Assembly (NCBI RefSeq): GCF_000711695.1
Contig: NW_013546943.1
Span: forward strand, 25,612-89,611
Reading direction: 5' to 3'
Length of the DNA: 64,000 bases
Source: Tilletiaria anomala UBC 951
Taxonomy: Eukaryota > Basidiomycota > Exobasidiomycetes > Georgefischeriales > Tilletiariaceae
Every line of letters begins with the position of its first letter. Position 1 is the stretch's first letter. Made by a program: the position numbers and the translations under genes. The notes under the pieces are model-generated. The model did not search any database. It saw only the letters and a list, made by a program, of their open reading frames with translations, and was not told the DNA's origin. This document shows, piece after piece, positions 41,344-53,714 of the stretch.

Positions 41344-44300
41344 TCAATAATCTGCCATGTATGCGGGGATATCTATGCGTTGGGACGATGCTGAAAGGTC
41401 ATTTTGCGGGGACATTGCTTGCGAGGGAGATGGCTGGGCAGGTGCTTGTTGCATGACGGGTCCAAGGAACGAAGCATGAGGAAAAAGCTGAATGCCTTGA
41501 GCTGGTGCAAGTCGGACATGAGGAACATGGCTGGCGTCGCCGCCTGCGGTAGCACTCGTGACAATTGGCGCACCATTCGTACCTTCGGCAAGAGCCAAGG
41601 TTAAGGGGGGCGGGATGCCCTCTGAAAGCGCATAATCGCTCATTGGTGCCGAGTATGGTAGCTCGCAGGAGGACTCTGTGTTTGATAATCGCTGAGGGAC
41701 GACTGGCGAGTAATTTGCCACCATGCCTGAAGCAGCGAGACTCGGCTTCCCAGGTGTAGACTGGCTAGGAGTTTCCACCGCGCCAAACGGAGTTCCTCGA
41801 ATTCGCGTTGCATTGCCAGGCACACCATGATGGAATGCGCTAGACATTGGCGGCTTTTGGGTGCAGGCGCCCTCAGCGGAGCGTTTGCTATTCGTACCGG
41901 GAGAGCGAGCCTGGGGTGACGACCCACTAACATTCGGTGCTACTTTGGTAGGCTGAGACATCTGAGAGCCGTACGCACCACTCGCTGTACCTAGAAAGGG
42001 GCCGACAGCACCGCTCGACTGACAGCCATCTTGAAGCTGGAAGTCTTGCATCGACGGCGAGTACCCGGTGCACAAATGGGGAACGAATGGGGCGAGCCTC
42101 GGATTGAAAGGAGGTCGGAGTCGTTGCTGTTCTTGTGGTTTCGCCCGTGGAGCAGGGTGTGCAAATTCACTCGGTTCGCCGAGGAGATGGTAAGTCTGTC
42201 CACCAAAGGGTGTCATCGGGTACCCCATGACGGTATATGCCATTGGAAGGCCTGACCGTGGTCCTGGACGAAATTGCGATGCTTCACTTGTGACGGAGCT
42301 CGGAGACTGGAGATTGACAGGCGTCGAGCCGGGCTGGGCCATGTTGAGCATATACTGCTCGTATGTTAGATATCCTTGTGGGACTTGCCCTGCCATCCTT
42401 GACGGGTCCGTTGGCGTCAGAACGGTCGGCATGGGAGGAAGGACGGGAAGCCAGCGATCGCCAGTCCAGGTGACTGCATATGGCTGCACGTTTGGTATCA
42501 TGGGAGGTACGACAGCAGGGTGCAGAGGGCGGAAATTTTCCTTCTGCGCTGCGACAGAAGGGTCTTGCGGCTGGTACCTTTGCCCGTAGCTATCTTGTCT
42601 GAAACTGCCAGTTGAAGATGACGAGGTATCTCTGGTGCCCGAAAAAGGTTGTTTCTTGGCTGAAGCGAGACCCTTCCCGTTTTCAGAACCAAGGGAGCTG
42701 GTTTGCCTCAAGGGCGCATGTCTAGCCGCTGCGGGCCCATTCCGCATAGAGGATGTCTGCGTAGCAGGAGGCGTATACTCTTGTGCCGGGCTGAACATTT
42801 TACTGCTTTCGGGAGAAGTTGCGCCTTCTCCCAACATCGCTTTTGCTACTTGAGTCGCCCGCTCCCTGTTCGAAGTCTCAGGCGATTTGTCATGATCCGG
42901 TGACTGGGTGTTGTGTCTGAGGGTTGCGCCCATCTCGCCATTCCTCCAGCGCAGCGCAGACAATGCACGGGGCACACTTTCTGGAGACGCACCAGAGCTA
43001 CGCCTCGATTCGGATGCGAGTGATGCGCGCTGCTTCTTTGCTACAATCGCAGGCGAGACCTTGGTCTTTCGACGCACGGCGATGCTTTTGCCAAATTTCC
43101 AGGGTTTACCGTGCTTCGCGAGAGCTAAATCAACACTGGAATCTTCGAGGAAATTGACAAACGCGTAGAAAGAGGTGCCGTTGACGCTGCGCATGGTTTT
43201 GACCCGCTTGATCGGCCCGCAATCGGAAAAAAAATCGCGAATGTCCGAATCGGTGGCAAGAGGACCGATGTGTCCGACCCAGATGATGCCTAGGTCATAC
43301 GCGCGCTGTTCGCTACTTCCAGGATGCGAAACCAGATCGAACGATTGAGTAGGCTTGCCGAAACCTGACACAGACGCGGGTGTTGCGAAATTGCCGGGCA
43401 TTTTGTGCTTGAAAGGGTCAGATATGGAGACTCTTCCTGACTCCGAACGCGGAGTGGCTACTTGAGCAGAGCTGACGGTCGAATTGCCTTCCTCGTCCAC
43501 CTGACTGTGACGGGGCCTTTCAAGGGGCGATGTGTTTGGTCTGCCTGCTTCTTGCCCAGAGGTGGCCGATTCCAGCAAGACGCTTTCATTTTTTGGCGTG
43601 CTGCTCATGATGGTCGGACTGTTGTGCTCAGAGGAACCCCACGGTCCATTGTAGCTTGAAATGCCTAATTCGAGCTTGAGAGCTTCCAATGCCTTTTCCT
43701 GCGATGCCTGTTCGCTGCCAGCCCCAGGTGTGGGTGGTGCTGATGAGAAAACTCCCTTTCTGGATGTTGTACAACCACGATGCTCTCCTTGATTGTGCAT
43801 GCCGGCTCTCGTGACCTTCTTTCGTTGGGACTTAGTCGGTGCATGGACAGCAGGCTCTAACAACAGTCTTTCCAATGTCAAAAAGGGTTGATTCTCGAGC
43901 CGACTCTCCATGACACGCTGGACTTCGGCTTCTTTGAATGGTCGCATTGTGTCGCAAGGCGGCTGAGCCGTTGTTGAAGACGTGACAGAAGGCAGCAATT
44001 TGATCGTCGAGGCGGCCTGTTCACGAGCTGCAGCTGGTCCCGAAACAACTTGGTCATCACACGACCCTTCGTTGGAGCTGGAGCTGTCTTGTGGGAATGT
44101 GTCTTCGAGTTTGCCCCCAAGACACGAGTTGAATTGGGCCCAACCAACCTTGAGACCGCTGGCCGCTTTGAGGTTGCCAAGGACCTGCAAAGCTCTCAAG
44201 AAAATGTTAGAATGCCATTAGTGTGTTTGGGTCGAGCAGCGCAGTACGCTTACATTGACAACTGCACGTGCTTCTTCACTTGAACTCATCACGACATCGA

Positions 44301-45347
44301 TGACGGAACCGTTTCCCAAGTCCGCAAAACGTCTGTCGACAGCTTCGATGTGCCCGAAAGGCCGAGCAAGCTTCTCAGCAAGCTGGAAGCATGCACGCAA
44401 GCGCAGCCTATGTCAGTGATGATCGTTTTATCTGCTCCATATCTGTAGCGATACTGACCGTCTCCGTAAGACCTAAAACTTGGCCTTCCGCAAGGACGTC
44501 TTCCTCGCTAAGCACTTGCTCGTCGTTGCCGCAGAGAGACATAGACTGCATGTCAAGCTTGCTTTTGGTCATTTCGAAGCGGACCGTCCTGTCTCCTCGC
44601 GAAGGCTCCAGACGTAGGTACATGCCTAGTCCAAAGGCTCACATAGTGAGTATGAACCTGAATGTATGCGCATAAGCGGAATGGAATAAGCTCCACTCAC
44701 CTCTGAAGTTAGAACCATGCGCTTCTTCCATTACTCGGTTTGCATCTGCTGCCGTCTGCAAGAACAAACGATGTAAAGTCTACGATCAGTTTTCAGCATC
44801 TCACTGGACGTTTTGCAGCGCATATACCCACCGCAAACTCTGCGAAAGCGCATTTGACGTGATTGTCGTATTGCCTGGCATAGACAAGCTTGATGCCTTT
44901 GACTGGCGCCCACTGGCTGAGATGTACATTCAGCTCTTCTTTGACCCTTAGCTGCTGTTCGACACCGTAGACCGGCGGGACGCCCGCGACGAAAAGAGTG
45001 GCTCCCTGTGTAGCAGGGCGAGCGTGGCGTGATTCGCTACCAATGGGAGGGTTCGAGACCATGGACAATGAGCTGTAGCTTGTTGCGCTCCCGGACGAGG
45101 AATACGCGTTTCCCTTTCCCGCAGTGACGGAGATGGAGGAAGAGGTACTGCGCTGCTGAGGGCCGACCGTTACCCATTCGTCGCCGTCTGACTTGGCAGC
45201 GTTCACTTTGCGGAAGGTCGGCCGCGCTCCAGGAGAGGATGCCTGGTTTGCCAAGGTGTTGCTGTTGGATGCATTGAACTGGCGCGTGTTCGTAGCTCTG
45301 GCAACTTGTCCTTCACGTGAGTTAGGTGATGTAGAGAAGGAAGCCAT
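41344..45347 (-). CDS. Multi-RRM RNA-binding protein
   Basis: Five exons, 45347-44832, 44755-44701, 44625-44459, 44382-44254 and 44184-41344, with introns of 76, 75, 76 and 69 nt, give 1235 residues. RRM1 is at about 115-215 (ATLFVAGVPPVYG, then HVKCAFAEFATAADANRVM). A divergent RRM-like unit is at about 247-310 (KLARPFGHIEAVDRRFADLG). A clear RRM is at 589-665 (IIWVGHIGPLATDSDIRDFF, then SFYAFVNFLEDSSVDLALAK). The long Ser/Pro-rich tail looks disordered. The start is the first ATG; the frame opens upstream only to a GTG. The layout recalls fungal Mei2-like and other multi-RRM regulators of mRNA fate, but I do not recognise an ortholog. Confidence 0.72.
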
Positions 45348-47852
45348 GACTTCCGATGGGTGGTTGTGACGAAATGTGACAATCGTGATCACAACCCTTT
45401 TGCCGACGACCCGCTCGAACGAGACCTTCTGTTCGCGCGTGCAGCCGCGCTAATGTCTCCTCAAGCAATGTCACGAGCCTGTGGCGAAGGTAAAAGCGGT
45501 ACAATGGATCTGCAATGAGCGCGCGGGACGGTGATGGTGGCAGCAGAAGAGAAAGAGAGAAGAATTGATACGAGGGTTAGGCGTGAGGAGCTGGCATGCA
45601 CGAGACGCGAGAGCTGGTGTGAATACCAGCTGGCGAACAAGCATAAGAGATGACGGAGCAAGCTCCAGGGAGAGGGTAGCGGGAAAAGTCCGTTTCAGTA
45701 CTGGGGAAGGATGTTGGGTAAAGAAGATGACCATGATGTTGATGGAAAGCGTTGTGCTCAATAAGCAAAGTGAATGAGCAAGCAGTGCTGGTCGCATATC
45801 CCTCACCCATGCATGGTTCCGTGGGTTGTGCTGAGATCGGGGCATGAGAAGGCATGCCCACACACTATAAGGACAGCACCTTTCTCCGTTGCCGCCCGTC
45901 TGTTCGTCACTGAGCAGAGACACCTCAACACAAGCAACACTATGCATACTTCCTCCCAACATCGATGGTGCAAGAGTCATATCGTCTCATTCGGCCTACT
46001 AAGTCTGTGACGCCCAAATACACCCAACGGGGCCGATTGGAGGGTCAAAAAATTGCGTCTTGCTCGGCGCATGCGCTTCCTTGAAACTTTCTTTGATTGA
46101 TCCATCAAGGGCTTATATTCGGCAGTGACTAGTCATGAGTAAGTGGGCGAACGCACGACGCGCTCGTATGCGGCGGATCCTTCGTATATGGAGCTTTGTT
46201 CGCCGTTGGATTGAGCTTCACTGCGGTAACCTTTGGTTCTAGCGTTTCAGAATAGGTATCACAAAGGTGACCGATCACGTCCTTGGAAACCTACGCATGC
46301 ATGTCTTCAACACAAACGTCCGACATAGTGAAGCATCCTTTCCACGAGCATGCAGGGTTTTGCAACTCAACCGATGACTTCATAAATACGACCATTGAGG
46401 TGGTCGCAGAGCGGAGATGCAGTTATTCCCTTCGCAGCGCCCGACGCAAAATATTTACACGTGACTCCTTTTTGACCCCAGTTCTGTTCTTGACTCGCGC
46501 GGTCGTAGCTTGCGGATTACACTGAAGCCGCCCAGAGATGGTCCACGGAGAGCGTTCTGTGAACTCCTTTTGTTCTCGGGACTCGACGATATTTATTTGG
46601 GGCTCGATCCTTAGGGCACAGAGTTTAACCAAGGCGACATCCTCCTGACCTACATAGATGAAAAGCCAATGTTTGTCTTTGAAATGAATGGCGCAAAACC
46701 GACCCAAAACTTGTGCCCTGCCCTGATGGACGCCGCCCGACTTGTCGATCTGGTCAGCCATCACGAGTTTGTGCGTCAAGACGCCCAGGGGGTCACAAGT
46801 TAAACAACTGCTCAATCCTAATGTATGCAGCCTCGTCGTAGCATAAGGAGCCCGTCCACAACACTCTTGCGCCTACCTGACGGTCGGCCGTGTGATATGC
46901 CATACGTTAAGTACTGACACGTCGAGACGGCAATTCCGGAATACCCTTTATCTCCTTCGGAATATTGGTATAGCTGTCTCGCGAACTGATTGCAGCACCA
47001 ACAACAGACGGCAATATTTTTCAAGTCGAAGTCAGGTGTCACATGGACTTGCTCATGTATACCCATGGGCCTGTGCTGTGCAGAACAGATTATGCAACTT
47101 GTCATGTGTATAGTGCATATTGAATGTTACATCATGCGCACAGAGGGAAGCCAAAGCAGTGACCAAGTGGAAGCAATGACCACCGAGTGAAAGAGATGGA
47201 AAAAAGCTGTGCGAACACCTGCGACAACGAGCAAAATGCAGCCTTGATGCATGTGAGCGCGTCCCAGTGCAAGCAGCATTAGGACGGGTGGGTCGCGAGA
47301 GGCACGATCACGCGTCTGGGGTGGCCGTCATGCGCATGATGAGTGATGAAGAAGATGGTGGTGGTCCTTAATCAATGGGAGAAGAGAGGTGGGAAGATTG
47401 TGTGCTGCCCCTGGCCGAAGAGAGGTCAAGCTTTTGAAGAGAGTTTTGCGTCTGCCTGATGACCGGCCAACGTTCTACGATGGTGATGAACAGAACAGCT
47501 AGGTGCGCGGTGCCCGCTCTCTTGCAGTGTCGAGCAGTTGCCCGGCGAGCCGATCCGATGGCCGGAGGGCCCGCGCATCTCAAGATGTCCGATTAGAGTA
47601 AGTCTGTTTTGGTGCTATATGTACACGACCAATGTCGCTGATGCCGGCCGATCGCTAAAAGATCGGCAGGGGGCCCGAGGGAGATCCATGCTGATTTGCT
47701 GAGTGTTTTTCGAAATGAGTGATAGAAAGGGAAACTCTTGCAAGCTGCCGACGGATAGAGAACGTCTTAAAAGTGAATCGGATCGAACAGCCTGGGCTGA
47801 GTGTTGGAACGGAAATGCACAAAGAGGGGCAGGGCGGATAATGGGACAGAGC
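45348..47852. other. Intergenic, RRM-gene promoter to CCCH-gene 3' flank
   Basis: This 2.5 kb lies between two minus-strand genes. The best open frame is minus 46761-46423 (112 residues from ATG, containing FCAIHFKDKHWLFIYVGQED). It has a protein-like look but no recognised domain, no flanking exons and no support beyond openness. ATGCAT occurs at 46297 and 47247. A small hairpin lies at 47647-47667. I call no gene. Confidence 0.5.
47647..47667. repeat. Hairpin downstream of the CCCH gene
   Basis: GCCGATC (47647-47653) and GATCGGC (47661-47667) form a perfect 7-bp stem with a 7-nt loop, 186 nt beyond the CCCH gene stop on the minus strand. It may lie in the 3' UTR. Confidence 0.4.
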
Positions 47853-50803
47853 TCAAACCATGACTGCTTTGGCGGTGTTCGTCGCGAGGTCTGGTTGCGC
47901 TGCAGAAGAGGCCATGGAGTCCTCCTGTGAAGGTGGTACGGCGTTGGCAACATTTATGCCTTTCGTGGGGAGGACGCTGCTGCGCTTAGCTGCGTGTTTG
48001 CCCTTCACGGGCGTGAAGTCATCATCTAGGGCAGGGGGTGCTCCCATTGCCTTGGAGTGCTGCTGTTGCTTGTGATGCCCGTTGTGTGCGACTCCGTTGG
48101 GAGCACGCGCTTGTGATGTTCGAGCGGCGTGACCATTCAACGTCGAGGGCTTCTTACCATGGGCATTTGGTTGCGGCTTGGCCTTCTCGGTAGGCTTGGT
48201 CTCAGCAGAGCCGTTCACATGAGGTGTGCTTTTGGCTGCAGGCTGGGAGCTCATCGAATTTGCAGCTGCTGCCGGAGCGGCATTAGCAGTGGCACTGGCC
48301 AGCACCTCGGCGGCCGATCGTGGAGCAGCGGTCTGGCCCTGCTCCTTCTCAGCCTTGTCGTCTGCGGCTACCTCGTTATTGGTGTTGCTTGCATCTTTCT
48401 CAGCCTTCTCGGAAGTCTCGGGAACCTTGACAGACTTTACCGGCGCAGGTGCGGATAAAATGGCCGAGAAGTTGAACTTCGGTGCCGCCGAAGCAGGCGC
48501 AGCAGCAGCTGGTGGGGAGGCTTCAGACGCGTCACCGTTGACATGAGCGACGGTCGTCGTGGAGCCCAGGGGCGGTGTGTCGGGAGCGGAAACGACCGGC
48601 GAGAAAGGAAGAGCCGGGAAGTCATCACCGTTTGGCACGCGTTGCTGATGAGCGGCCTTCTTGGCTGCATGACTGGCACCGCCATGGGCCGTAGCCCCAC
48701 CGCGCCCTGCAGACCGCGCGGGGCCTGCACCACGCGGGAAAGTTCCGTGGTTGAAGCCACGCTGCGAAGCAGTTGGTGCTTGCGCTGCCGAGCTTGAGGA
48801 CACCACAGCGGGAGCGCCGCTAGAAGCCTTTTTCTCCGAAACTGCAGCTGCTTCCGCAGCTGCTAGCGTTGTCGGAAGTTCGGCCTTGTTTTCGTTGGTC
48901 GGAAGGCAGGTGTTCTTGGCAGCTGCGCTTGTCAAAGGCGCCGTGTCAGATGTGCTCAAAGCCACGTTGCTCGCCGCCTTCGCCTTCGCGGCGGCCTTGG
49001 CCGCCGTCTTGGCATTGGTCGCGTCCTCTGCAGACCTGTTCCTGTGCGGTGCATTTGGACCTCGTGCATCTGTGCCATCTGGCAGCACGTGTGGGAACAA
49101 GCACTCCTCGCCATACCTGCACTTGGACCGGATGAAAAAGACGCACGGCGGCCGCTCGACGTTGCTGCGCTTACCCGAGAAGGCACCAGTACCTGCTGAA
49201 CCGCCTCGCCGACTCGGTTTCCCGCGTGTGTAGAAGCCTCCCCCATTTTGACCCATGAAAGGTTGCTGGACCATGTTCATCATTGCCATAGTAGACGCTG
49301 AAGAAGGCTCGAAGGGTACAGCGGTTGATTGCAGGTAAGAGCCAAAGGCCTGCGTCGCGCCCTCTCCCTGCTCATCTGCTTTGCTGGGAGATGGGGCTGC
49401 CGTCCCCGACGAGTCTGGCGCTTGGGTGGCTAACGAATGCTCCTGCTCGCCTGAAACCTGCCCTTGCTCTTGCTCTGCCGCCGCTTCAGGTGTGGAACTC
49501 TGACTCTGCTCCTGCGTTGCAACAGCGCCAGTCTGCTGTGCATCGAACGACGAGCGCTCAGGTTGTGGCTGCTGCGAACTCTGCTGCTGTGGCTGTTCTT
49601 GCTGAGGAGGCACTTGAAGGTGCGGAGGAATAAATTGCATGGGCATCGGCCAGCCATGCGGGTACTGCATGTGCATGGGCGGCCCAACATAGAATGGCTG
49701 AGCAGGCCCTCCGAAAGGAGGAGCGTAGCCATACCCTGGTGGAGGCTGGAAGAACATCGGGGCTCCGTTCGGAACTGGTGAGCTCACGCCGGGTGTCGGA
49801 GAATGCATGGAAGAGGGTGCGCCATTGGGAGACATAGAAGCTGGGGCAGAGCCATTCAAAGATGGGCTGGACAAGTGCTGAGTAGGTGCCTGGCCAGAAG
49901 CAGTGGGGCCATTGGAAGGAGCAACGGGAGAGACGCCGCCTGCAGGGTGCTGGAAGACGCACTGATCTCCGTATCGGCAATTCGGAAAAAATTTGCAAGG
50001 AATATTCTTGGCGACGTCGGGCGGAGGCAGATTGTGCATTGCGGATGTGGGGTCGTTCGCGTGTTGCTCTAGCGGCGGCGCTTGTTGCGCGAAGGGGAAA
50101 GGACCCGCGCCGTTCGGCATGCCGGAGTAGGGCTGGCCTTGCGGCCCAGCCGTGTTGCCAGGTGGGAAAAAGTAGGGGCCAGAACCGTCGGACATGAAAT
50201 GTGGCTGCATCCCCGGGTATATCGGTCCGCCCTGTTGCGAATACGACGATGCATGCATGTAGTTGACTGAGCCATCAGCCATGGGTTGGCCTCCATGTGG
50301 GTCAAAAGCAGATTGTTCGCCTTCCGGTGCCCTGGTCACATGCTGGTGATGGGAGAGGAGCATAGCTGAGATCTGCGGGTGTTGCTGCGCCTGTTCGAGC
50401 TCAATGACCTCAGAGTAGTCGGCGCCTATAGCAGGGGAAGACGAAGTATTAGAAAAGGTGACACACAAAGAGGCGACGCTTTAAAAGGCGATGCCAGCAT
50501 CTCACCTCTAGCAAGTAGCTCCTGGACCAATGGCACTTGCTCGTGCAGCACAGCCGCCTTGATCAAGCTCATCCCTTCAGCATCTGTTCCATCGCAACCG
50601 TCAGGCAGGTCAAAAGTATGCAGGATAAGTCGAAGACGCCGAGTGTTCAGCATATGTGAAGTCTGTGTCGTGTGACAGTTCCGACATCTTTACTCACTCT
50701 GCTCGTTGACACGAACTGCATTGTCCCCATTTAAAGCATCCTGCAGCGCACCAAGATTGCCGTCCACGCAGGCTGCAAAAGCCTGCTCGGACGTTGGCGC
50801 CAT
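47853..50803 (-). CDS. Ankyrin and double CCCH zinc-finger protein
   Basis: Three exons, 50803-50698, 50583-50506 and 50425-47853 (introns 114 and 80 nt), encode 918 residues. The first 65 residues look like ankyrin repeats: FAACVDGNLGALQDALNGDN, then NAEGMSLIKAAVLHEQVPLV and QELLARGADYSEV. Two CCCH fingers follow: C205-X5-C211-X5-C217-X3-H221 (CKFFPNCRYGDQCVFQH) and C489-X7-C497-X5-C503-X3-H507 (CVFFIRSKCRYGEECLFPH). Between them is a Pro/Gln/Met-rich linker. The tail has DDFPALPFSPV and FNFSAILSAP, short linear motifs in Ala-rich sequence. CCCH fingers of this spacing bind RNA, so an mRNA-regulatory role is likely. Ankyrin plus CCCH pairing is known in fungi; the exact ortholog is not assigned. 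Confidence 0.82.
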
Positions 50804-51897
50804 GTTGACTGCGATGCGACGCTCGTTCGAGCTCTTCCAGCGAATGAGAGCTCAAAGGAGTGTTCTACGCAGAACCAGCGTCCCTGCGTGGTGGAAGCAC
50901 GTACCAGCAATGGTACGCTACGCTCAGAAACACTGAATAACCTGTGCACGCTGTGCTGATCGTAATGCCTCTTTCCGATGGTTGGCAGTCTGATAAACCA
51001 ATCCAGGAAGAAAAGAAAAAATAGGGTGGAGTGCCGGCGGAGAAGGCGGAGAGTTCCCAGCTGGGGCGAGACGATCAATGCTACGCTGGCTGGACTAACT
51101 TGTGCGCACTTGCAACTAGGGGCTGCTCTCTCTAAGGCGCTTCTCCAGCAGCGAGAACGGGAAGGCGAGAGCGTGTGATGGTTGCAGTGATGAGCACGGC
51201 GAGTGACTCGGGTGCAATGGACGAGAAGTCAGAAGATTGGAGGATCCTGAGCTGCGGGCAGCGGGCAGCTGCGGAGAAGGGGGTTGATCAATTGGCAGCC
51301 CCAGACCGAAGCAAAAAAAAATCTTCCTCTTTCCGCAGTCAGCACCATGAAGTTATTTCTTTTTGCGTGAGTGGAGAGAGCTTGCGAAAAAGAAAGAAAA
51401 AGGAAACATCTTGCCTCGGTGCCAACTGCCTCAGGGTTCCCTCTCGGGCCGGGTGATAGAGAGGGTCAAGTTGGCTAACCGCTCGGCACGCCCAGGCGAT
51501 CACCAGTCTTCGTAGGGTTGTGATATCAAATGTACACCGACGGAAGGGTTTGCTGCGCGAGGAACGTGGGCCATGCACCAAACGCGATGAAACGTGTGAT
51601 CTGTGAGCCCTACGGTATGTGGGCTTCGCCCCGTCAGAAGTACGCAGGAGTGGTCCGTGGTTACGCTTCGCTGTACACTGATTTGCATGCTGCATGCAGG
51701 ACTGGTGTAGACAGCTAATATACACAGCGCAGTGCTGATTACAGGACCCCATTCGAAGGTGGCGACACCTAAGCGCGTTGGGCTGGCCACTGCTAGAGGA
51801 GATGTTCCTAAATGCTGATATGCACTCAGTCGTTGAGTCAGAAGCGCTGCTAGTAGAATGCGATGCGCAGCGGGTTGGATATTGGAGCACTGCATAA
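50804..51897. other. Intergenic: CCCH-gene promoter and R3HCC1-like 3' flank
   Basis: About 1.1 kb between two minus-strand genes. The 222-codon minus frame 52007-51339 overlaps the R3HCC1-like coding end in another frame and has no recognised domain. A TGCATGCTGCATGCAG stretch lies near 51684-51699. No gene is supported. Confidence 0.55.
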
Positions 51898-52960
51898 TCA
51901 GCGAATGGTAAGATCATCCATGCCCTGTGGTAGAGACGCGGCTGCCGAAGTGTCGCCACAAGCAGGTGCAGACCCAGCGTCACTCGCGCTGGGAGACCAT
52001 TTGCCATCCGCTCTTGACTCCAACCCAGGATGCCGGACGCCCAACGCTCCAGCGACTAGCCGCTTGCCGGCGTCGCCCACGCGTCCAGCTTGAGAGGCCT
52101 GTGTGCCCCTCCCATTGCTTCCCGACGCATCTTCCGTGCCGCTCATGATATCGATCTCGCCGACCGCATCCTTCGACAATGTACTGCGACCAGATGTACT
52201 AGCCGCGCCGGCAGCTAGAGGCAGCGGTACTCCCTGCTCGCGTGCCGTATTTGAAAGGTGGTGAGCCGGGCTCGGACCACCATTCGCTGCGTCATAGAGC
52301 GCTGCTGCGATGGGTTTAGGTGGCAAGGAGGATGGATTTGACCCAGACGGATGTCGCAAATGGCCTTGCTTAAACGACGATCCCATTGCTCGAGAAAGGC
52401 TACCAGCAGTGGAAAGGGTGCTGATCGAGACATTGCTGCCTGTGTGGCGATGTCGCGTCTGTGGTGAGGAAGCTACCCCACCCGGAAGGCTACTTGTACC
52501 CTGGCTCGGAGAGTTAGGAAACCCGGCAAGATTTGCCGCATTTGATCGTGAACGTGTGCGACGGTGGACCGAAGCAATGACTGTTGATGCATCGTCGCCA
52601 TCGTACGGCTTTATCGATGCCCTCTTACCAGAAGCGTCAATCAATGCCGGAGGAAAATTCAAGAGGGTATTCAGATACGCCTTCTTGGCTGTACAAAATC
52701 AAGCAGTTACCAAAGATTAAAATAAGGTACTTGCAGAATGCGCAAATATCCAAGCGAGCATCCTCACTAGTTGCAGGATCGGCAAAGATGATGAGCACAG
52801 TAGTATCATCCACCCATTTGATCTTGAACCCGCCTCTATCATCTTCCCAAGTTGCAAATATGGAGGATATGTCACGGGTCTTGAGGTCCGAGGAGAAGCC
52901 AGACACTTCGAGGATTCGCGTCACAAGGGGTGAAAGAATGGGAAGAGATGATGACGCCAT
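51898..52960 (-). CDS. R3HCC1-like (RRM-fold) protein
   Basis: Two exons, 52960-52768 and 52688-51898, joined by a 79-nt intron with a GTGAGG donor, give 327 residues. The N-terminal 90 residues read LEVSGFSSDLKTRDISSIFA, then GGFKIKWVDDTTVLIIFADP and the joined ATTKKAYLNTLLNFPPALID. This matches the RRM-like part of the R3HCC1/R3HCC1L family, in which a WVDDT motif is conserved. No R3H domain is present, so this is the short form. The remainder is Ser/Gly/Ala-rich and probably disordered. A role in RNA binding is suggested by the fold but unproven. The splice choice is supported by phase and by the conserved KKAYLNTL join. Confidence 0.7.
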
Positions 52961-53714
52961 TATGGATGTGATGATGGTTGCAGCTCAACTTGATCGTGAC
53001 TGGCTAGTAGGGTCGGAGTATGGGAGACGTTCTAGAGCTGTTTCGTGCAAGAATGTAGACGATGAGAGAAAGTGGTCGGAGAGTTGAGAGCGATTGATGT
53101 TGGACGAAGGGGGCGATAAAGGAGACGGCGTAAGGAGTGCAGATTGAACGTGAGAAGTAGAAAGGTAGGAGGTCGATGTGCACAGTTTGTGCCGGTGCAG
53201 CAAGCAGACTGCAGGTGAGTAAAAGCGATGATTGAGATGTACTTTGAAGGATACGCAATGCCTGCGATGATGACGGCGTTGCCTGTCGAGTGGACTTTTT
53301 ATCCATCTCGAGCTGACTCCTCTCCCGCTCTCGCTGTACTGTAATCGCGCATGCACATGCGCACACGCCAACACAAACGCGCATCCTCCAGACTCCGCAG
53401 CAGCGCCACGCCGACTCTCGGCCCACCAGACCTCCAGGTTTGGATTCACTGCACGACTCGCTTGGCATGCCAAATTATCATCGTGCCAATCTTGGACAAG
53501 GGTCAGTACCTTGATCCGGCGCGGGACGCAGTACATTCTGCAAATCAACGTCGTTGCTTCGTGGCGACTCGATCTTCCTGCTCTCTGCGGACGGGTGCCA
53601 GCTACGTTAATCGAAGCTGTGGGCCCAGTCACGATCTCCCCGCTGCCCAAAAGGCTCATCAATAGAAACTGCCAAGGCATTTCAAGGCTCACGGCACCAT
53701 CGGCGGCAGTCGCC
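52961..53714. other. Divergent promoter region
   Basis: These 754 bp separate the divergent starts of the R3HCC1-like gene and the membrane protein gene. Overlapping open frames on both strands have no recognised domain. No gene is supported. Confidence 0.55.

Noticed and set aside
45050-45060. Perfect B-box word GGTTCGAGACC
   Set aside because: It lies inside the first exon of the RRM gene (antisense), with no cloverleaf around it.
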